Source of the DNA: Thermoplasmata archaeon
Lineage (GTDB): Archaea; Thermoplasmatota; Thermoplasmata; Halarchaeoplasmatales; Halarchaeoplasmataceae
Assembly: GCA_019594025.1 (NCBI GenBank)
Contig: JAFDUB010000016.1
Location: forward strand, 1 to 21,838
Direction of reading: 5' to 3'
Length of the DNA: 21,838 nt
Shown: in pieces, positions 14,375-21,838 of the stretch
How the letters are laid out: every line of letters starts with the position of its first letter
Position numbering within the stretch: the stretch's first letter is position 1
Notes under the pieces: model-generated
The model's database searches: none
What the model was told of the DNA's origin: nothing
What the model saw: only the letters and a program-made list of their open reading frames with translations
Position numbers and translations under genes: made by a program

Positions 14375-15656
14375 GCTTCATCTGCCGGGAATCTTGGAAC
14401 GTTCTGAGCGATTTTACCGGTTCTATGCTTTCATCCTCTTCTATCGTACGAATAGTTTCCATCTCCGGTACGCTCGGCTGAATCTCTTTAGTTCTACCCC
14501 GTCTTCCGAAGGATTTTACCCTTGCATTTACCAACCCTAACATATCAAGTTCAGAAATTATGTCGGTGATTCTTCTTTGAGTGAGTGGATCCATCCCCGA
14601 CACAAGGCATACCTCTTTGTAAGCTGCATATACCTCTCCGGTGGTGAGTTTTTCGTGGCCATCGGTTCGACTTAAAAGAATGGCATACATGACAAGTTTA
14701 GAATGGGTGGGCAGTGTGATCACAGCTTCCCGTACGCAATCCTGCTCTATTTTGTTCTTAGCTTTGTACACATGATTAGTGTTCACTGACCGACAGTGTT
14801 CACGCTCAGCGATTTCAGTTGCAACCCTCAACAGATCAAGAGCTCGACGTGCGTCCCCGTGTTCTTGGGCTGCTAGAGCTGCACATAAAGCGATCACATC
14901 ATCGTTCATTACGTCATCTGAGTCGAAGGCTTTATTCACACGTTCCGCAAGAATATCCTGGAGTTGGTCCGCATTATATGGCGGGAATATCAACTTTTCC
15001 TCGCCTAACCGACTACGGACCCGTGGATCTAGGAACTCGGTGAATTTGAGATTGTTAGAAATACCTATCAGGCTCACTTTGCTCTGTTTAAGTTCTGAGT
15101 TTATCTTTGATAAATGATATAGAACAGAATCTCCGCTCTTAGAAACTAGTTTGTCTAGTTCATCTAATATTATGACTACAACACGTGGCTCTTCGTCTAT
15201 TCTTTCTTTGAGAGATTCATAAACTTTTTCCATTGGCCATCCTGTGAAGGGTATTTGTTCGCTCCACTGACTCATGAATTTGTTACCTATGTTTTTCATC
15301 ACGCCGTAGTGTGTATCCACTACTTCACAGTTTATGTATACGTATTTGACCCTATGAACGTTGAATTCCTCGAAATCATTCTGAAATTTACTATCGGCGT
15401 TTTCCTTTTTCAACCGTTCCACTTCTCTCTCCAGGTATCTCACAACAGCCGTCTTTCCAGTACCGGTTTTCCCAAAGATAAGAACGTTAGATGGACGATT
15501 CCCACTGAGTGCGGTAACCATAATCGACGCCATGTCATGAATATACTCCTCCCTATGGGGAAGTTGTTCAGGTATATAACTAGGCCTAAGTATGTCCTTG
15601 TCTCCTTTAAACACAGTTTTCGAGTGCATATATGTGGTGAATATGTTAGGTTCCAT
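14367..15656 (-). CDS. cdc6: Orc1/Cdc6 replication initiator
   Basis: 429 residues, usual for archaeal Orc1/Cdc6, which binds origin ORB sequences and helps load MCM. AAA+ motifs: Walker A GKTGTGKT (62-69), Walker B ILDELDK (163-169), sensor-1 GISNNLKF and the sensor-2-region DPRVRSRLGEEKLIFPPY. The C-terminal winged helix is visible in LTTGEVYAAYKEVC through GLVNARVKSFGRRGRTKEI. The ATG at 15656 follows GGGGAGAT. Archaeal origins often lie directly next to such a gene, and an ORB-like sequence is 41-63 bp upstream. It is convergent with the signal peptidase. Confidence 0.96.
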   Translation of the reverse strand: MEPNIFTTYMHSKTVFKGDKDILRPSYIPEQLPHREEYIHDMASIMVTALSGNRPSNVLIFGKTGTGKTAVVRYLEREVERLKKENADSKFQNDFEEFNVHRVKYVYINCEVVDTHYGVMKNIGNKFMSQWSEQIPFTGWPMEKVYESLKERIDEEPRVVVIILDELDKLVSKSGDSVLYHLSKINSELKQSKVSLIGISNNLKFTEFLDPRVRSRLGEEKLIFPPYNADQLQDILAERVNKAFDSDDVMNDDVIALCAALAAQEHGDARRALDLLRVATEIAEREHCRSVNTNHVYKAKNKIEQDCVREAVITLPTHSKLVMYAILLSRTDGHEKLTTGEVYAAYKEVCLVSGMDPLTQRRITDIISELDMLGLVNARVKSFGRRGRTKEIQPSVPEMETIRTIEEDESIEPVKSLRTFQDSRQMKLM

Positions 15657-15696
15657 TTATATCTCCCCAGATATTTATTGCGTGTATCCCAAAAAG

Positions 15697-15719
15697 ACCC
15701 CTTCATTTCATGTGGAAAT
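15697..15719 (-). other. ORB-like element, candidate replication origin
   Basis: On the minus strand this reads TTCCACATGAAATGAAGGGG followed by T. That parallels the archaeal origin recognition box TTCCAGTGGAAACGAAAGGGGGT in the TTCCA, GAAA, GAA and G-run blocks, with substitutions. It lies in the 122-bp gap upstream of cdc6. Two CCTAGG palindromes at 15723-15728 and 15759-15764 belong to an imperfect inverted repeat (CCTAGGTAA ... TTACCCCTAGG). Only one ORB-like copy is visible, so origin status is unproven; autoregulation of cdc6 is the alternative. Confidence 0.4.
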
Positions 15720-15778
15720 AAACCTAGGTAATGAAATTGGTTCGAGGATTCCGTTACCCCTAGGATACTCCCTATGTA

Positions 15779-16039
15779 TCAGGTAAGTTTCGGGATATCG
15801 TAAATTATAGATACTCTTAAAAAACCTTTCGTCAGACATTCCCTGGTGGAATTTGTAGGTAGAAATATAAGGAGTTCGTATGACGCTTTAAATAGGTTTT
15901 TATAGTATTCCGAGGTTTTGTTAAATAATTTGCTTTTTATATCTCTCTCAAATCTCTTTTCGGCGGCGATATTTTTCGCCGGATAATCGCCATTAATGAT
16001 TATTTCAAGTGGAGCTCGGTTTTGAGTGTACTTCATCAT
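15779..16039 (-). CDS. Small hypothetical ORF overlapping the DUF402 gene
   Basis: Open for about 86 residues from ATGATG at 16039 (or 100 residues from a TTG at 16081). It contains APLEIIINGDYPAKN, a helical stretch rich in Lys/Glu (FERDIKSKLFNKTSEYY) and ends IIYDIPKLT. The codon choices look coding, with the ATA, AGA and GAT preferences of the neighbours. I do not recognise it. It overlaps the end of DUF402 by 35-77 bp in another frame and has no strong Shine-Dalgarno. It may be a separate gene or the continuation of DUF402 after a one-base insertion. Confidence 0.4.
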   Translation of the reverse strand: MMKYTQNRAPLEIIINGDYPAKNIAAEKRFERDIKSKLFNKTSEYYKNLFKASYELLIFLPTNSTRECLTKGFLRVSIIYDIPKLT

Positions 16040-16508
16040 AGATATCTTTGACCCAAAAGGGAGGATAAACTTTGTTTTCAATTTTATCTATCAAAATATT
16101 TAGAGTTGATAAAGCAGCATCTCGAAGGTTTTTTGGAAGAATGGTTTGTTCAAATTCATTTTCATCCAATACCTCGTAGTTGCCATGGGTATAAACCCAA
16201 AGATCTAAAATTAAATCCAATGCCTCATATCCGTTTTCGACCCTTACAGGGGGTGTCCTTATGTCCGAATAATATCCCTTTAATCGTCCTTGGTAATCTC
16301 TGACCTCCAGTACGTTATACCATTTCTCAAAATGATCGAATAATATTCCTTTATCCCCATTTCGTATCAAAGGCTTTCCCAAAGGTGAAAAAGGGGCGTC
16401 TAACTTGAACTCGAAGGAGGAGATCACGATTTTATCGGTATCTAAAAGTAATAGATGTTTCCATTCCCGGGGCTGTTCTTTAGGCCGAAGATAGCGTACA
16501 GTAATCAT
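16005..16508 (-). CDS. DUF402-domain protein
   Basis: 167 residues. The core matches DUF402: KWYNVLEVRDYQGRLKGYYSDIRTPPVR, then ALDLILDLWVYTHGNYEVLDENEFE, and a C-terminal helix DAALSTLNILIDKIENKVYP. DUF402 domains belong to a family that includes nucleoside-diphosphate and RNA-related phosphatases and the FAU-1 ribonuclease C-terminal domain; the GYYSDI...DLDLWVY acidic residues bind metal there. It starts 3 nt after the satP stop, so it is co-transcribed with it. The C-terminal tail DIYDEVHSKPSST overlaps another open frame. Confidence 0.75.
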   Translation of the reverse strand: MITVRYLRPKEQPREWKHLLLLDTDKIVISSFEFKLDAPFSPLGKPLIRNGDKGILFDHFEKWYNVLEVRDYQGRLKGYYSDIRTPPVRVENGYEALDLILDLWVYTHGNYEVLDENEFEQTILPKNLRDAALSTLNILIDKIENKVYPPFWVKDIYDEVHSKPSST

Positions 16509-16511
16509 AAC

Positions 16512-17080
16512 TCATTCAACCGGTCCTAGTGGAAATATAACCTTTCCATGTATTTCGTTGGTAACCTCGGCCAAGGCGACGTATATTGCACTGAATCCAC
16601 ATATTATGCCTTCGTAACCGGCTATTGTCCACACGGTGACGTTGTGTTCTCCGACAGCCAACAGGAAGAATAGTATGGTGAGAGTTCCGAAGACCACCTG
16701 TAAACCACGGTTCATCTTAAGTGTTGAAAGGAACATCCATCCTGTGAAAAGACCCCACATAGAGAGATATACGGACATGGATGTAGAATCCGCAGCTCCG
16801 ATTCCGGGTATAATCTCGGGCATGATTATTATACCTACCAATGAGAACCAGAAAAGACCGTATGAGCTGAAGGCTACGGCTGCGAAGGTATTCCCCTGCT
16901 TCATCTCCCCCACCACCCTGCTATGATCTGAGCGATACCACCATAGAATATCCCCATGGAGAGTATCATACTGCTCATGTCGATTATGCCGGCATTATGT
17001 ATATTCAATAAAACCGTGGTCATCCCGAATCCCATCAGACCCAAGGGAGCAGGGTTTGCTAGCTCACTGTGTTCAGGCAT
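16512..17080 (-). pseudogene. satP: SatP/GPR1-FUN34-YaaH acetate transporter, split by a frameshift
   Basis: The ATG at 17080 (after GTGATAG) starts [19 protein letters not shown], with the NPAPLGLxGFG signature of the acetate/succinate transporter family, and reads to [13 protein letters not shown] and a stop near 16904. The other frame carries the rest: [19 protein letters not shown] and GYEGIICGFSAIYVALAEV. Adding one G to the GGG at 16918-16916 gives a continuous [15 protein letters not shown] and a protein of 189 residues, the normal size with six membrane helices. The restored protein would move acetate and related short acids. It lies between DUF5611 and DUF402 in an apparent operon. 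Real lesion versus sequencing error is undecided. Confidence 0.85.
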
Positions 17081-17113
17081 ATTCTATCACATTTTTAGGG
17101 CGTTATCAAACGC

Positions 17114-17437
17114 TCATTTGGATTTAGCCTTTTTCTTAGCTCTGTCTCTACGTTTTTTGGCATTGAACCCGGTTATTTCTAGAAGGAATTTATTCCATTT
17201 GGATATGGTGTCCTTGGCAATGTCGTCTTCCACATCTTCATTCATCTCTATATCAATCCACAGTCCGGTTTTACCTTCCATCCATATTTCTAGATGATCT
17301 ATAGCGCCGTATTTGGTAGCAAGCTTACCGTCCTTCTCTTCCACCTCTCCGAAATATTTTTCAGTGATCTTTTTTAACTTGTCTCCTTCGATGTTCTTGA
17401 AGTGACCTCTTTTGATATCGTATTTGTTTCTGCCCAT
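17114..17437 (-). CDS. DUF5611 family protein
   Basis: 107 residues from the ATG at 17437; I prefer this over the ATG at 17452 because the TATA box at 17468-17475 would place transcription start after 17452. The sequence fits the small archaeal DUF5611 family: KRGHFKNIEGDKLKKITEKYFG, then YGAIDHLEIWM, DIEMNEDVEDDIAKDTISKW and the ending NKFLLEITGFNAKKRRDRAK, with a basic tail. Its function is unknown. It is 33 nt upstream of satP on the same strand and divergent from aspS. Confidence 0.75.
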   Translation of the reverse strand: MGRNKYDIKRGHFKNIEGDKLKKITEKYFGEVEEKDGKLATKYGAIDHLEIWMEGKTGLWIDIEMNEDVEDDIAKDTISKWNKFLLEITGFNAKKRRDRAKKKAKSK

Positions 17438-17467
17438 GTTATCGAAATACATTAATTGATGGGGCGA

Positions 17468-17475
17468 TTTATATT
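17468..17475 (-). promoter_or_regulatory. TATA box for the DUF5611 gene
   Basis: The minus strand reads AATATAAA, 38 nt before the ATG at 17437. On the plus strand, TTTTATAG at 17495-17502 is the likely TATA box of aspS, 30 nt before its ATG. Confidence 0.5.
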
Positions 17476-17524
17476 TTTTGTTCCCCTGAAAGGCTTTTAT
17501 AGGTAAACCTTTAATTAGGAAGCT

Positions 17525-18841
17525 ATGAAACGTATCTATTCCACGGATGTGAAGGAGTTAGAGGACGGGGAAAGGTGTAGGCTGGGTGGGTGGCTTCAGG
17601 AGGTAAAAAATCTTGGGGGAATAGCTTTCTTTAAGGTAAGAGACCGTAAGGGAGTCTTTCAAGTTGTGCTGGTGAAGAAGGAAGTCGGCGACGAATTCGA
17701 TGAACTGGTTAACATACCCCGGGAAAGTGTTGTAGAGATTGAAGGAAAAAAACAGATTACAGACCAAACCGAACTTGGCTACGAGATACTGCCCACCTCT
17801 GTAAAGGTCGATAGTTTTGCAGAAAAACCCCTACCCTTGGGTGTTATCGACAAAGTCGATGCTGAAATGGACACCCGATTTGACAATCGCTTTTTAGATA
17901 TAAGAAAAAACAAAAAGAAACTTATTTTTGAGCTCAGAAATATACTGCTAGAGGGCATTAGAGATTTCTTCCAAAAGGAGGGATTCATAGAGATACACAC
18001 TCCCAAGATAGTTGCCGCTGGTGCAGAGGGAGGTGCTACACTGTTCAACGTGGACTATTATGGAAAGGAGGCATATCTGGCACAGAGTCCTCAATTGTTT
18101 AAACAGATGCTGATGAGCGGAGGTTTAGAGAGGGTTTATGAAATAGCTCCAGCGTACCGTGCCGAGGACTTTGACACTGTAAGACATACCTCTGAGTTCA
18201 TCTCGTTAGATTTCGAGATGTCCTTTATCGACAGTTCTGACGATATAATGAGCATGACTAGCTATTTGATAGAGCATTCATTGAAGCACGTGATACGTAA
18301 GGGTTCGGATAAATTGGATAAGTTGGGAGTTGAGGTGATGGTCCCGGAGCACCCGATAAAGAAGATTCCCCATTATGAATGTATCGAGATACTGGAGGAC
18401 CTGGGAAAGAAGTGGGAAGGAGAAAAGAGCGTGGATACAGAAGGTGAAAAGATTCTCGGCGAGTATGTGAAAGAAAATTATGACACCGACTTCTTCTTTA
18501 TTACCGAGTTTCCTACGCACCTAAAGAAGAACACCTTCTACGCTATGCGGAAAGATTACGATCCTTCAGTCACTACTTATTTCGACCTTGAATACAAGGG
18601 ACAGGAGCTGGTTTCAGGAGGTCAGCGAGAACATAGGTACGATGTTTTAATTAAGCAGATGAAGGAACTGGAACTAAAACCGGAAGATTTCAAGTCCTAT
18701 CTGAAGTCTTTCAAATACGGTATGCCGCCGCATGGTGGTATAGGCTTGGGTTTGGACCGGTTTGTACAACAGCTGTTGGGTCTAAATAATATTAGGGAGG
18801 CTATACTCTTTCCCAGGGATACGAGCAGGTTAGAGCCTTGA
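17525..18841 (+). CDS. aspS: Aspartyl-tRNA synthetase, archaeal type
   Basis: 438 residues, typical of archaeal AspRS. The N-terminal OB fold (GGWLQEVKNLGGIAFFKVRDR) binds the anticodon. The class II core has motif 2 YEIAPAYRAED (205-215) and motif 3 GLGLDR (407-412), plus the QSPQLFKQ segment and the FEMSF acidic stretch. It joins aspartate to tRNA-Asp; whether it also charges tRNA-Asn cannot be decided, because the discriminating position before the EVKN stretch is Gln, matching neither well-studied type. It has its own TATA box and is followed by the Hjc-like gene after 41 nt. Confidence 0.96.
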   Translation: MKRIYSTDVKELEDGERCRLGGWLQEVKNLGGIAFFKVRDRKGVFQVVLVKKEVGDEFDELVNIPRESVVEIEGKKQITDQTELGYEILPTSVKVDSFAEKPLPLGVIDKVDAEMDTRFDNRFLDIRKNKKKLIFELRNILLEGIRDFFQKEGFIEIHTPKIVAAGAEGGATLFNVDYYGKEAYLAQSPQLFKQMLMSGGLERVYEIAPAYRAEDFDTVRHTSEFISLDFEMSFIDSSDDIMSMTSYLIEHSLKHVIRKGSDKLDKLGVEVMVPEHPIKKIPHYECIEILEDLGKKWEGEKSVDTEGEKILGEYVKENYDTDFFFITEFPTHLKKNTFYAMRKDYDPSVTTYFDLEYKGQELVSGGQREHRYDVLIKQMKELELKPEDFKSYLKSFKYGMPPHGGIGLGLDRFVQQLLGLNNIREAILFPRDTSRLEP

Positions 18842-18882
18842 ATAGGGATATACCTATAAACAAAGAACCTTTATAACGTACC

Positions 18883-19401
18883 ATGGCAGTCGGCAAGTAC
18901 GAAAGAGAACTCAGGGGTATCCTTTCTGCAGACGGTGAAGTTTTAGAAGGAGTTACCAAGACCTGTTCAGAGGAGGAGTTAGAAGGATATATGGCTATAA
19001 AGGACATACCTTTTTTAGTGGTTAGAGCTGGAGGTAGTCTTGGAATGGACCTTATAGCCATACGTGGAGAGATATCCTTCCCTATAGAGGTCAAATCATC
19101 GAAAACCGATGTGATATACTTCAGTGATGAAGAGAGACTTACTGAACAGGCGGAGTGGATGATAGAGGTATGTACCGCCTGTAGTGTTATACCTCTATAT
19201 GCATTCAGAATAAAGGGTAAACGCGGTGATAGATGGAGAATATTTACTCTGGATATACCCGGTTTAAAGAAAAAACAAAGAGTGCTCCAGCGTAAGATAC
19301 CTTTGATTGAAAAAACTGTACACGGTAACTACAAAGTCCAGTGGGAGAATGGAGTTCCACTACATATGCTCATTGCCTATCTTAATCATCTCCTGCGGTA
19401 A
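18883..19401 (+). CDS. hjc: Hjc-like Holliday junction resolvase with insertion
   Basis: 172 residues. The nuclease core matches archaeal Hjc: KYERELRGIL with Glu7, then the signature FLVVRAGGSLGMDLIAI with Asp56 and FPIEVKSS with Glu69 and Lys71, the metal-binding PD-(D/E)xK site. Between Glu7 and Asp56 there are about 19 more residues than in Sulfolobus Hjc (30 residues apart there), including a CSEEELEGYMAIKD segment. The C-terminus also extends well beyond the usual 120-140 residues (LKKKQRVLQRKIPLIEK). Hjc cuts four-way junctions in recombination and fork repair. The distance to aspS is 41 nt. Confidence 0.85.
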   Translation: MAVGKYERELRGILSADGEVLEGVTKTCSEEELEGYMAIKDIPFLVVRAGGSLGMDLIAIRGEISFPIEVKSSKTDVIYFSDEERLTEQAEWMIEVCTACSVIPLYAFRIKGKRGDRWRIFTLDIPGLKKKQRVLQRKIPLIEKTVHGNYKVQWENGVPLHMLIAYLNHLLR

Positions 19402-19838
19402 AGGGTTTCATCCCGAAAGTCTAGTAAATTGTTTTTTCGATAGAAATACAGTTCGATGGGGAGACAGATTGACACGGTTCAAACTCATTCTCCATTACAG
19501 ATAGAAATCTCTGTTCAGATATCTTTGTTTTCAGCCGGTTTATATCGGATATATGTATACCTCAAATATCTCATGCTCTTTCCATGTAAGAGTAAAAGAG
19601 CCTATGTTCACAGTGTAAAAATCTTATCGATCTTTTGAAAAGATCCAGGATAAAATCAAAGAGATGGAGAAAGGCGAGAGAGAGTTGGAAGGGGTCGACA
19701 CTTTAACAGACGAAAAGCTAGCTAACAGTGGAAATAGTACCGGAATATAAGAGGAACCTAAAAACTGAAAAAATCTGGTAGACTAAAAAAAACCTTTTTC
19801 GAAGGTAGAAAAAGAGAATTGGGATTACCCGTTGTTAA
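19402..19838. other. 437-bp interval without a convincing gene
   Basis: A T run (TTGTTTTTTCG, 19428-19438) may end the aspS-hjc transcript. A good TATA-like TTTATATC lies at 19539-19546 with no proper ORF after it, so it could drive a small RNA or be a relic. A perfect palindrome GATCTTTTGAAAAGATC sits at 19629-19645. After it a frame open from 19619 encodes a charged fragment (KIQDKIKEMEKGERELEG) ending at 19750, whose ATG at 19664 would give only 28 residues; it could be the remnant of a decayed gene. Confidence 0.45.
19785..19814 (-). terminator. Hairpin plus T-run terminator of the surface-protein gene
   Basis: On the minus strand CTTTTTC (19814-19808) and GAAAAAG (19800-19794) form a perfect 7-bp stem with a 7-nt loop, followed by G and eight T (19792-19785). 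It begins 24 nt past the stop codon at 19839, so it looks like an intrinsic-style terminator for that gene. Confidence 0.65.
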
Positions 19839-21838
19839 TCAACTTTGACCGTTCTTTTCCTTCTCCCGCCGCCGATACCATACAAAAATTATCACCACAG
19901 CGAGAGGTATGATCAGAAGCCACCACAACCACGATGTTTTTTCCTCCGCCTCCGGCTCCTCAGTCCCCTCTTCCACCGGATGTACGGTGACCGTCATACT
20001 GTCCGGTATCGTTGTTACCGTAGGCGTCCTCGACGGTGAGGGCGACGGTGTACTCGCCCGGTGCGGTGAACTCGAAGGTCGGTCCAACACCCAGCAGTTC
20101 TACGTTCTCCCCACCCACCTCCTTCCGCCAGCTGTATCTAACTACGCCCACGTTATCGTACGAACCGGAGGCGTTGAAGACCACGGTTTCACCCGCGTAT
20201 ATCTCCACATCATCACCCGCATCCGCCACTGGTGGGATGATATCTATCACATCGAGGGTACGCATGGCGGTGTAGTTGCTGCCGCCGCTGATGTCCGTCG
20301 CTCGTATACGGTACTCAAGTGCGACTGCGTCCTCCGTCACATCGATCACGTGACGCCACACTGTTTCGCCCTCATCCATAGAAACGTTGTTCATCGTGCC
20401 GGAGTCGAACCGGTACTCCACTCTTACATCGGATACGTTCACCGTGGACGAAACCTCGACTTCGAAGGAGAACTCTTCTCCCGTGTACGCCTCGTCCCCG
20501 CTGACGTCCCGTATCTCCGGCGGAGGTACATCAGCAGTGGTGAACGAGTAGTACTCACCGTCGTTATCGTCGGTAACGGTGCTCCCGTATTCATCGGTGG
20601 AGCTCACCTCGAAGTAATAGGTGGTGTTGGGAGTTAGATCCTCCAGTAAAAACGAATGTTCCCATTTAAGATAGGACTCGTTGACTACCTTGTAGTCTGA
20701 CAGATCCGAGTTTTCCGAGTACCTCACCGTGCCGTCACACGGCCGGTCGGTGGTCCACTCGACCACCGCCGAGTACTTCGTCACGTCGGTAACGTTCACG
20801 TCGTATATCTCCGCTGGCTCCATATCCGGCGGAAACTCCGGGTAACGCTTGTAGTATATCTCGTTGTTCCCGTCTCGATCATCGAACCAAACAACATGCC
20901 GATAGCCGTTAGCCGATGCTATTCGGGGCCATTGGCTGGCTCCGGAAAGAGTATAGGTCAATTTGAGGTCGGAGCTCCAGGATATTCCTCCGTCACTAGA
21001 ATTTTTAAAATATATCTCTGGTTCAAATTCATCGCCGTCACGAGAGTCATCCCACACGATATTGACATCATTACCATCCACCGCAATGTCAGGCGAGGAG
21101 ATCATCTGGCTGGGACCGGAAAGTTCATGCGCTGGACTCCACGTCACACCGTTGTCCGTCGAGTTGCGGTAGTATAGGTAGTACTCCGGCCCGGGCCATA
21201 CTTGTTCCACCCAAATGACGTGAACGTTGGAACCGTAGGCTGCAACCGCTGACGGTCCCTGAGTATTGGAAGAACTTGCCAATAGAATATCTTCGCTCCA
21301 GGTGGCTCCTTTGTCAGTGGTCTGTTTGTAATACAAATCCGTATTCCCGCTTCGATCATCCGACCATGTTATGTGTACATTTTCACCGTATAAAGCTATC
21401 CTCTGTGTTGACGAGGCATAAAGCGCATCAGTCAACCTCACCTCGCCTTCCCACGTCTCGCCGCCGTCGAAGCTTCGGTTGTAGTAAAGCTCGGTGTTCG
21501 GCGGCCAAGACTCGTCTCCATGCTTCTCGTCAACCCACACCACGTGTATGCTCATGCCGTCGTCGCCCACGGCTATCTTCGGGCCTACCGAGTTGTATCC
21601 GTCGTTGCTGGATATCATCTGCTCGGGTAGCCAGGTGTCGCCTCCGTCCTCCGAGCGGCGGTAGAAGACTTCAAAAGCCCCATCAATCCATTGGTCCCAA
21701 ACTATGTAAACGTTGGCGCCATATAATGATATATCTACATCATTTATTGTTCCAGGTTCTGATAAACTCACAATATTTTTCCAAGTCCAACCGCTATTTT
21801 CAGATCTTCTGTAGGATACAATGTCTCTATACTCTTCA
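19839..21838 (-). CDS. Asp-box / FnIII / PKD surface protein (5' end outside window, one frameshift)
   Basis: The gene enters from the right edge; the reading frame is open to position 21838. At least six Asp-box (BNR) repeats of the SxDGGxTW kind occur near 21790, 21640, 21460, 21305, 21145 and 20985, about 155-180 bp apart, forming a sialidase-like beta-propeller without visible catalytic residues. A fibronectin III domain (about 20824-20530), an Ig-like domain (to about 20240) and a PKD domain (ADAGDDVEIYAGETVVFNAS) follow. At about 20003-20006 the frame breaks: removing one G from CCGG gives NDTDSMTVTVHPVEEG, an acidic spacer, one membrane span (WLWWLLIIPLAVVIIFVWY) and a basic tail. It is likely a cell-surface adhesion or carbohydrate-binding protein. 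GC content is clearly higher than its neighbours (39 of 60 bases in line 20041-20100). Confidence 0.85.

Noticed and set aside
15255..15731. 158-residue plus-strand ORF
   Set aside because: Antisense to cdc6 and without any recognisable motif.
19475..19500. tRNA T-arm-like GGTTCAAACTC
   Set aside because: No matching acceptor strand or D and anticodon arms within 90 nt upstream, so not a tRNA gene.
19664..19750. 28-residue peptide starting MEKGERELEG
   Set aside because: Too short and with no Shine-Dalgarno; noted only as a possible gene remnant.
19909..20637. 242-residue plus-strand ORF
   Set aside because: Antisense shadow of the GC-rich surface-protein gene, which has recognisable domains on the minus strand.
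1..21838. CRISPR array, transposase, integrase or defence system
   Set aside because: No regularly spaced repeats, terminal inverted repeats around a transposase, or known defence proteins were found.

Overview
The window is archaeal chromosomal DNA. The evidence is a TATA-binding protein, an Orc1/Cdc6 initiator, MCM, NMD3, Nop5, an archaeal aspartyl-tRNA synthetase, an Hjc-type resolvase, a Sec11-like signal peptidase, and TATA boxes of the TTTATA type about 30-38 nt before many starts, often with a GGTGA-like Shine-Dalgarno. Indolepyruvate:ferredoxin oxidoreductase and ferredoxins point to an anaerobic or peptide-fermenting metabolism. Gene content (DUF424, DUF5611, DUF402) fits a euryarchaeote, perhaps an uncultured Thermoplasmatota; that placement is inference. 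There are no rRNA or tRNA genes, CRISPR arrays, transposases or phage genes.

Layout. 1-804: end of iorA and all of iorB. 872-4142: a redox/signalling neighbourhood with a half-receiver/hemerythrin-like fusion, a nitroreductase, a response regulator with an unfamiliar C-terminal domain, and a thioredoxin-reductase-like flavoprotein. 4145-4699: HD-domain protein. 4817-9319: an apparent operon mcm - DUF424 - nmd3 - nop5, joining replication to ribosome and RNP assembly. 9332-10267: an Sm-like protein and a frame-broken DUF5615 PIN-like gene on the minus strand. 10364-11659: a membrane-anchored surface protein. 11695-12079: two tandem 2[4Fe-4S]-type ferredoxins, each with its own promoter; the first lacks one cluster cysteine. 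12099-14374: dCMP deaminase, TBP and signal peptidase. 14367-15656: orc1/cdc6, with an ORB-like element and inverted repeats just upstream (candidate origin). 15779-17437 (minus): DUF5611, a SatP-type acetate transporter split by a frameshift, DUF402 and a small overlapping ORF. 17525-19401: aspS and an Hjc-like nuclease. 19402-19838: no convincing gene, but a TATA-like box, a palindrome and a hairpin/T-run terminator. 19839-21838: a GC-rich Asp-box/FnIII/PKD surface protein running off the right edge.

Three genes (DUF5615, satP, surface protein) are interrupted by a one-base change in a short G run. This could be sequencing or assembly error or real gene decay. I did not find a clear large novel defence or mobile system. 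The most unusual signals are the degenerate receiver-hemerythrin fusion, the ferredoxin pair with Cys-to-Ile in cluster II, the flavoprotein without a recognisable NADPH site, the TBP leader hairpins and the ORB-like site at cdc6.
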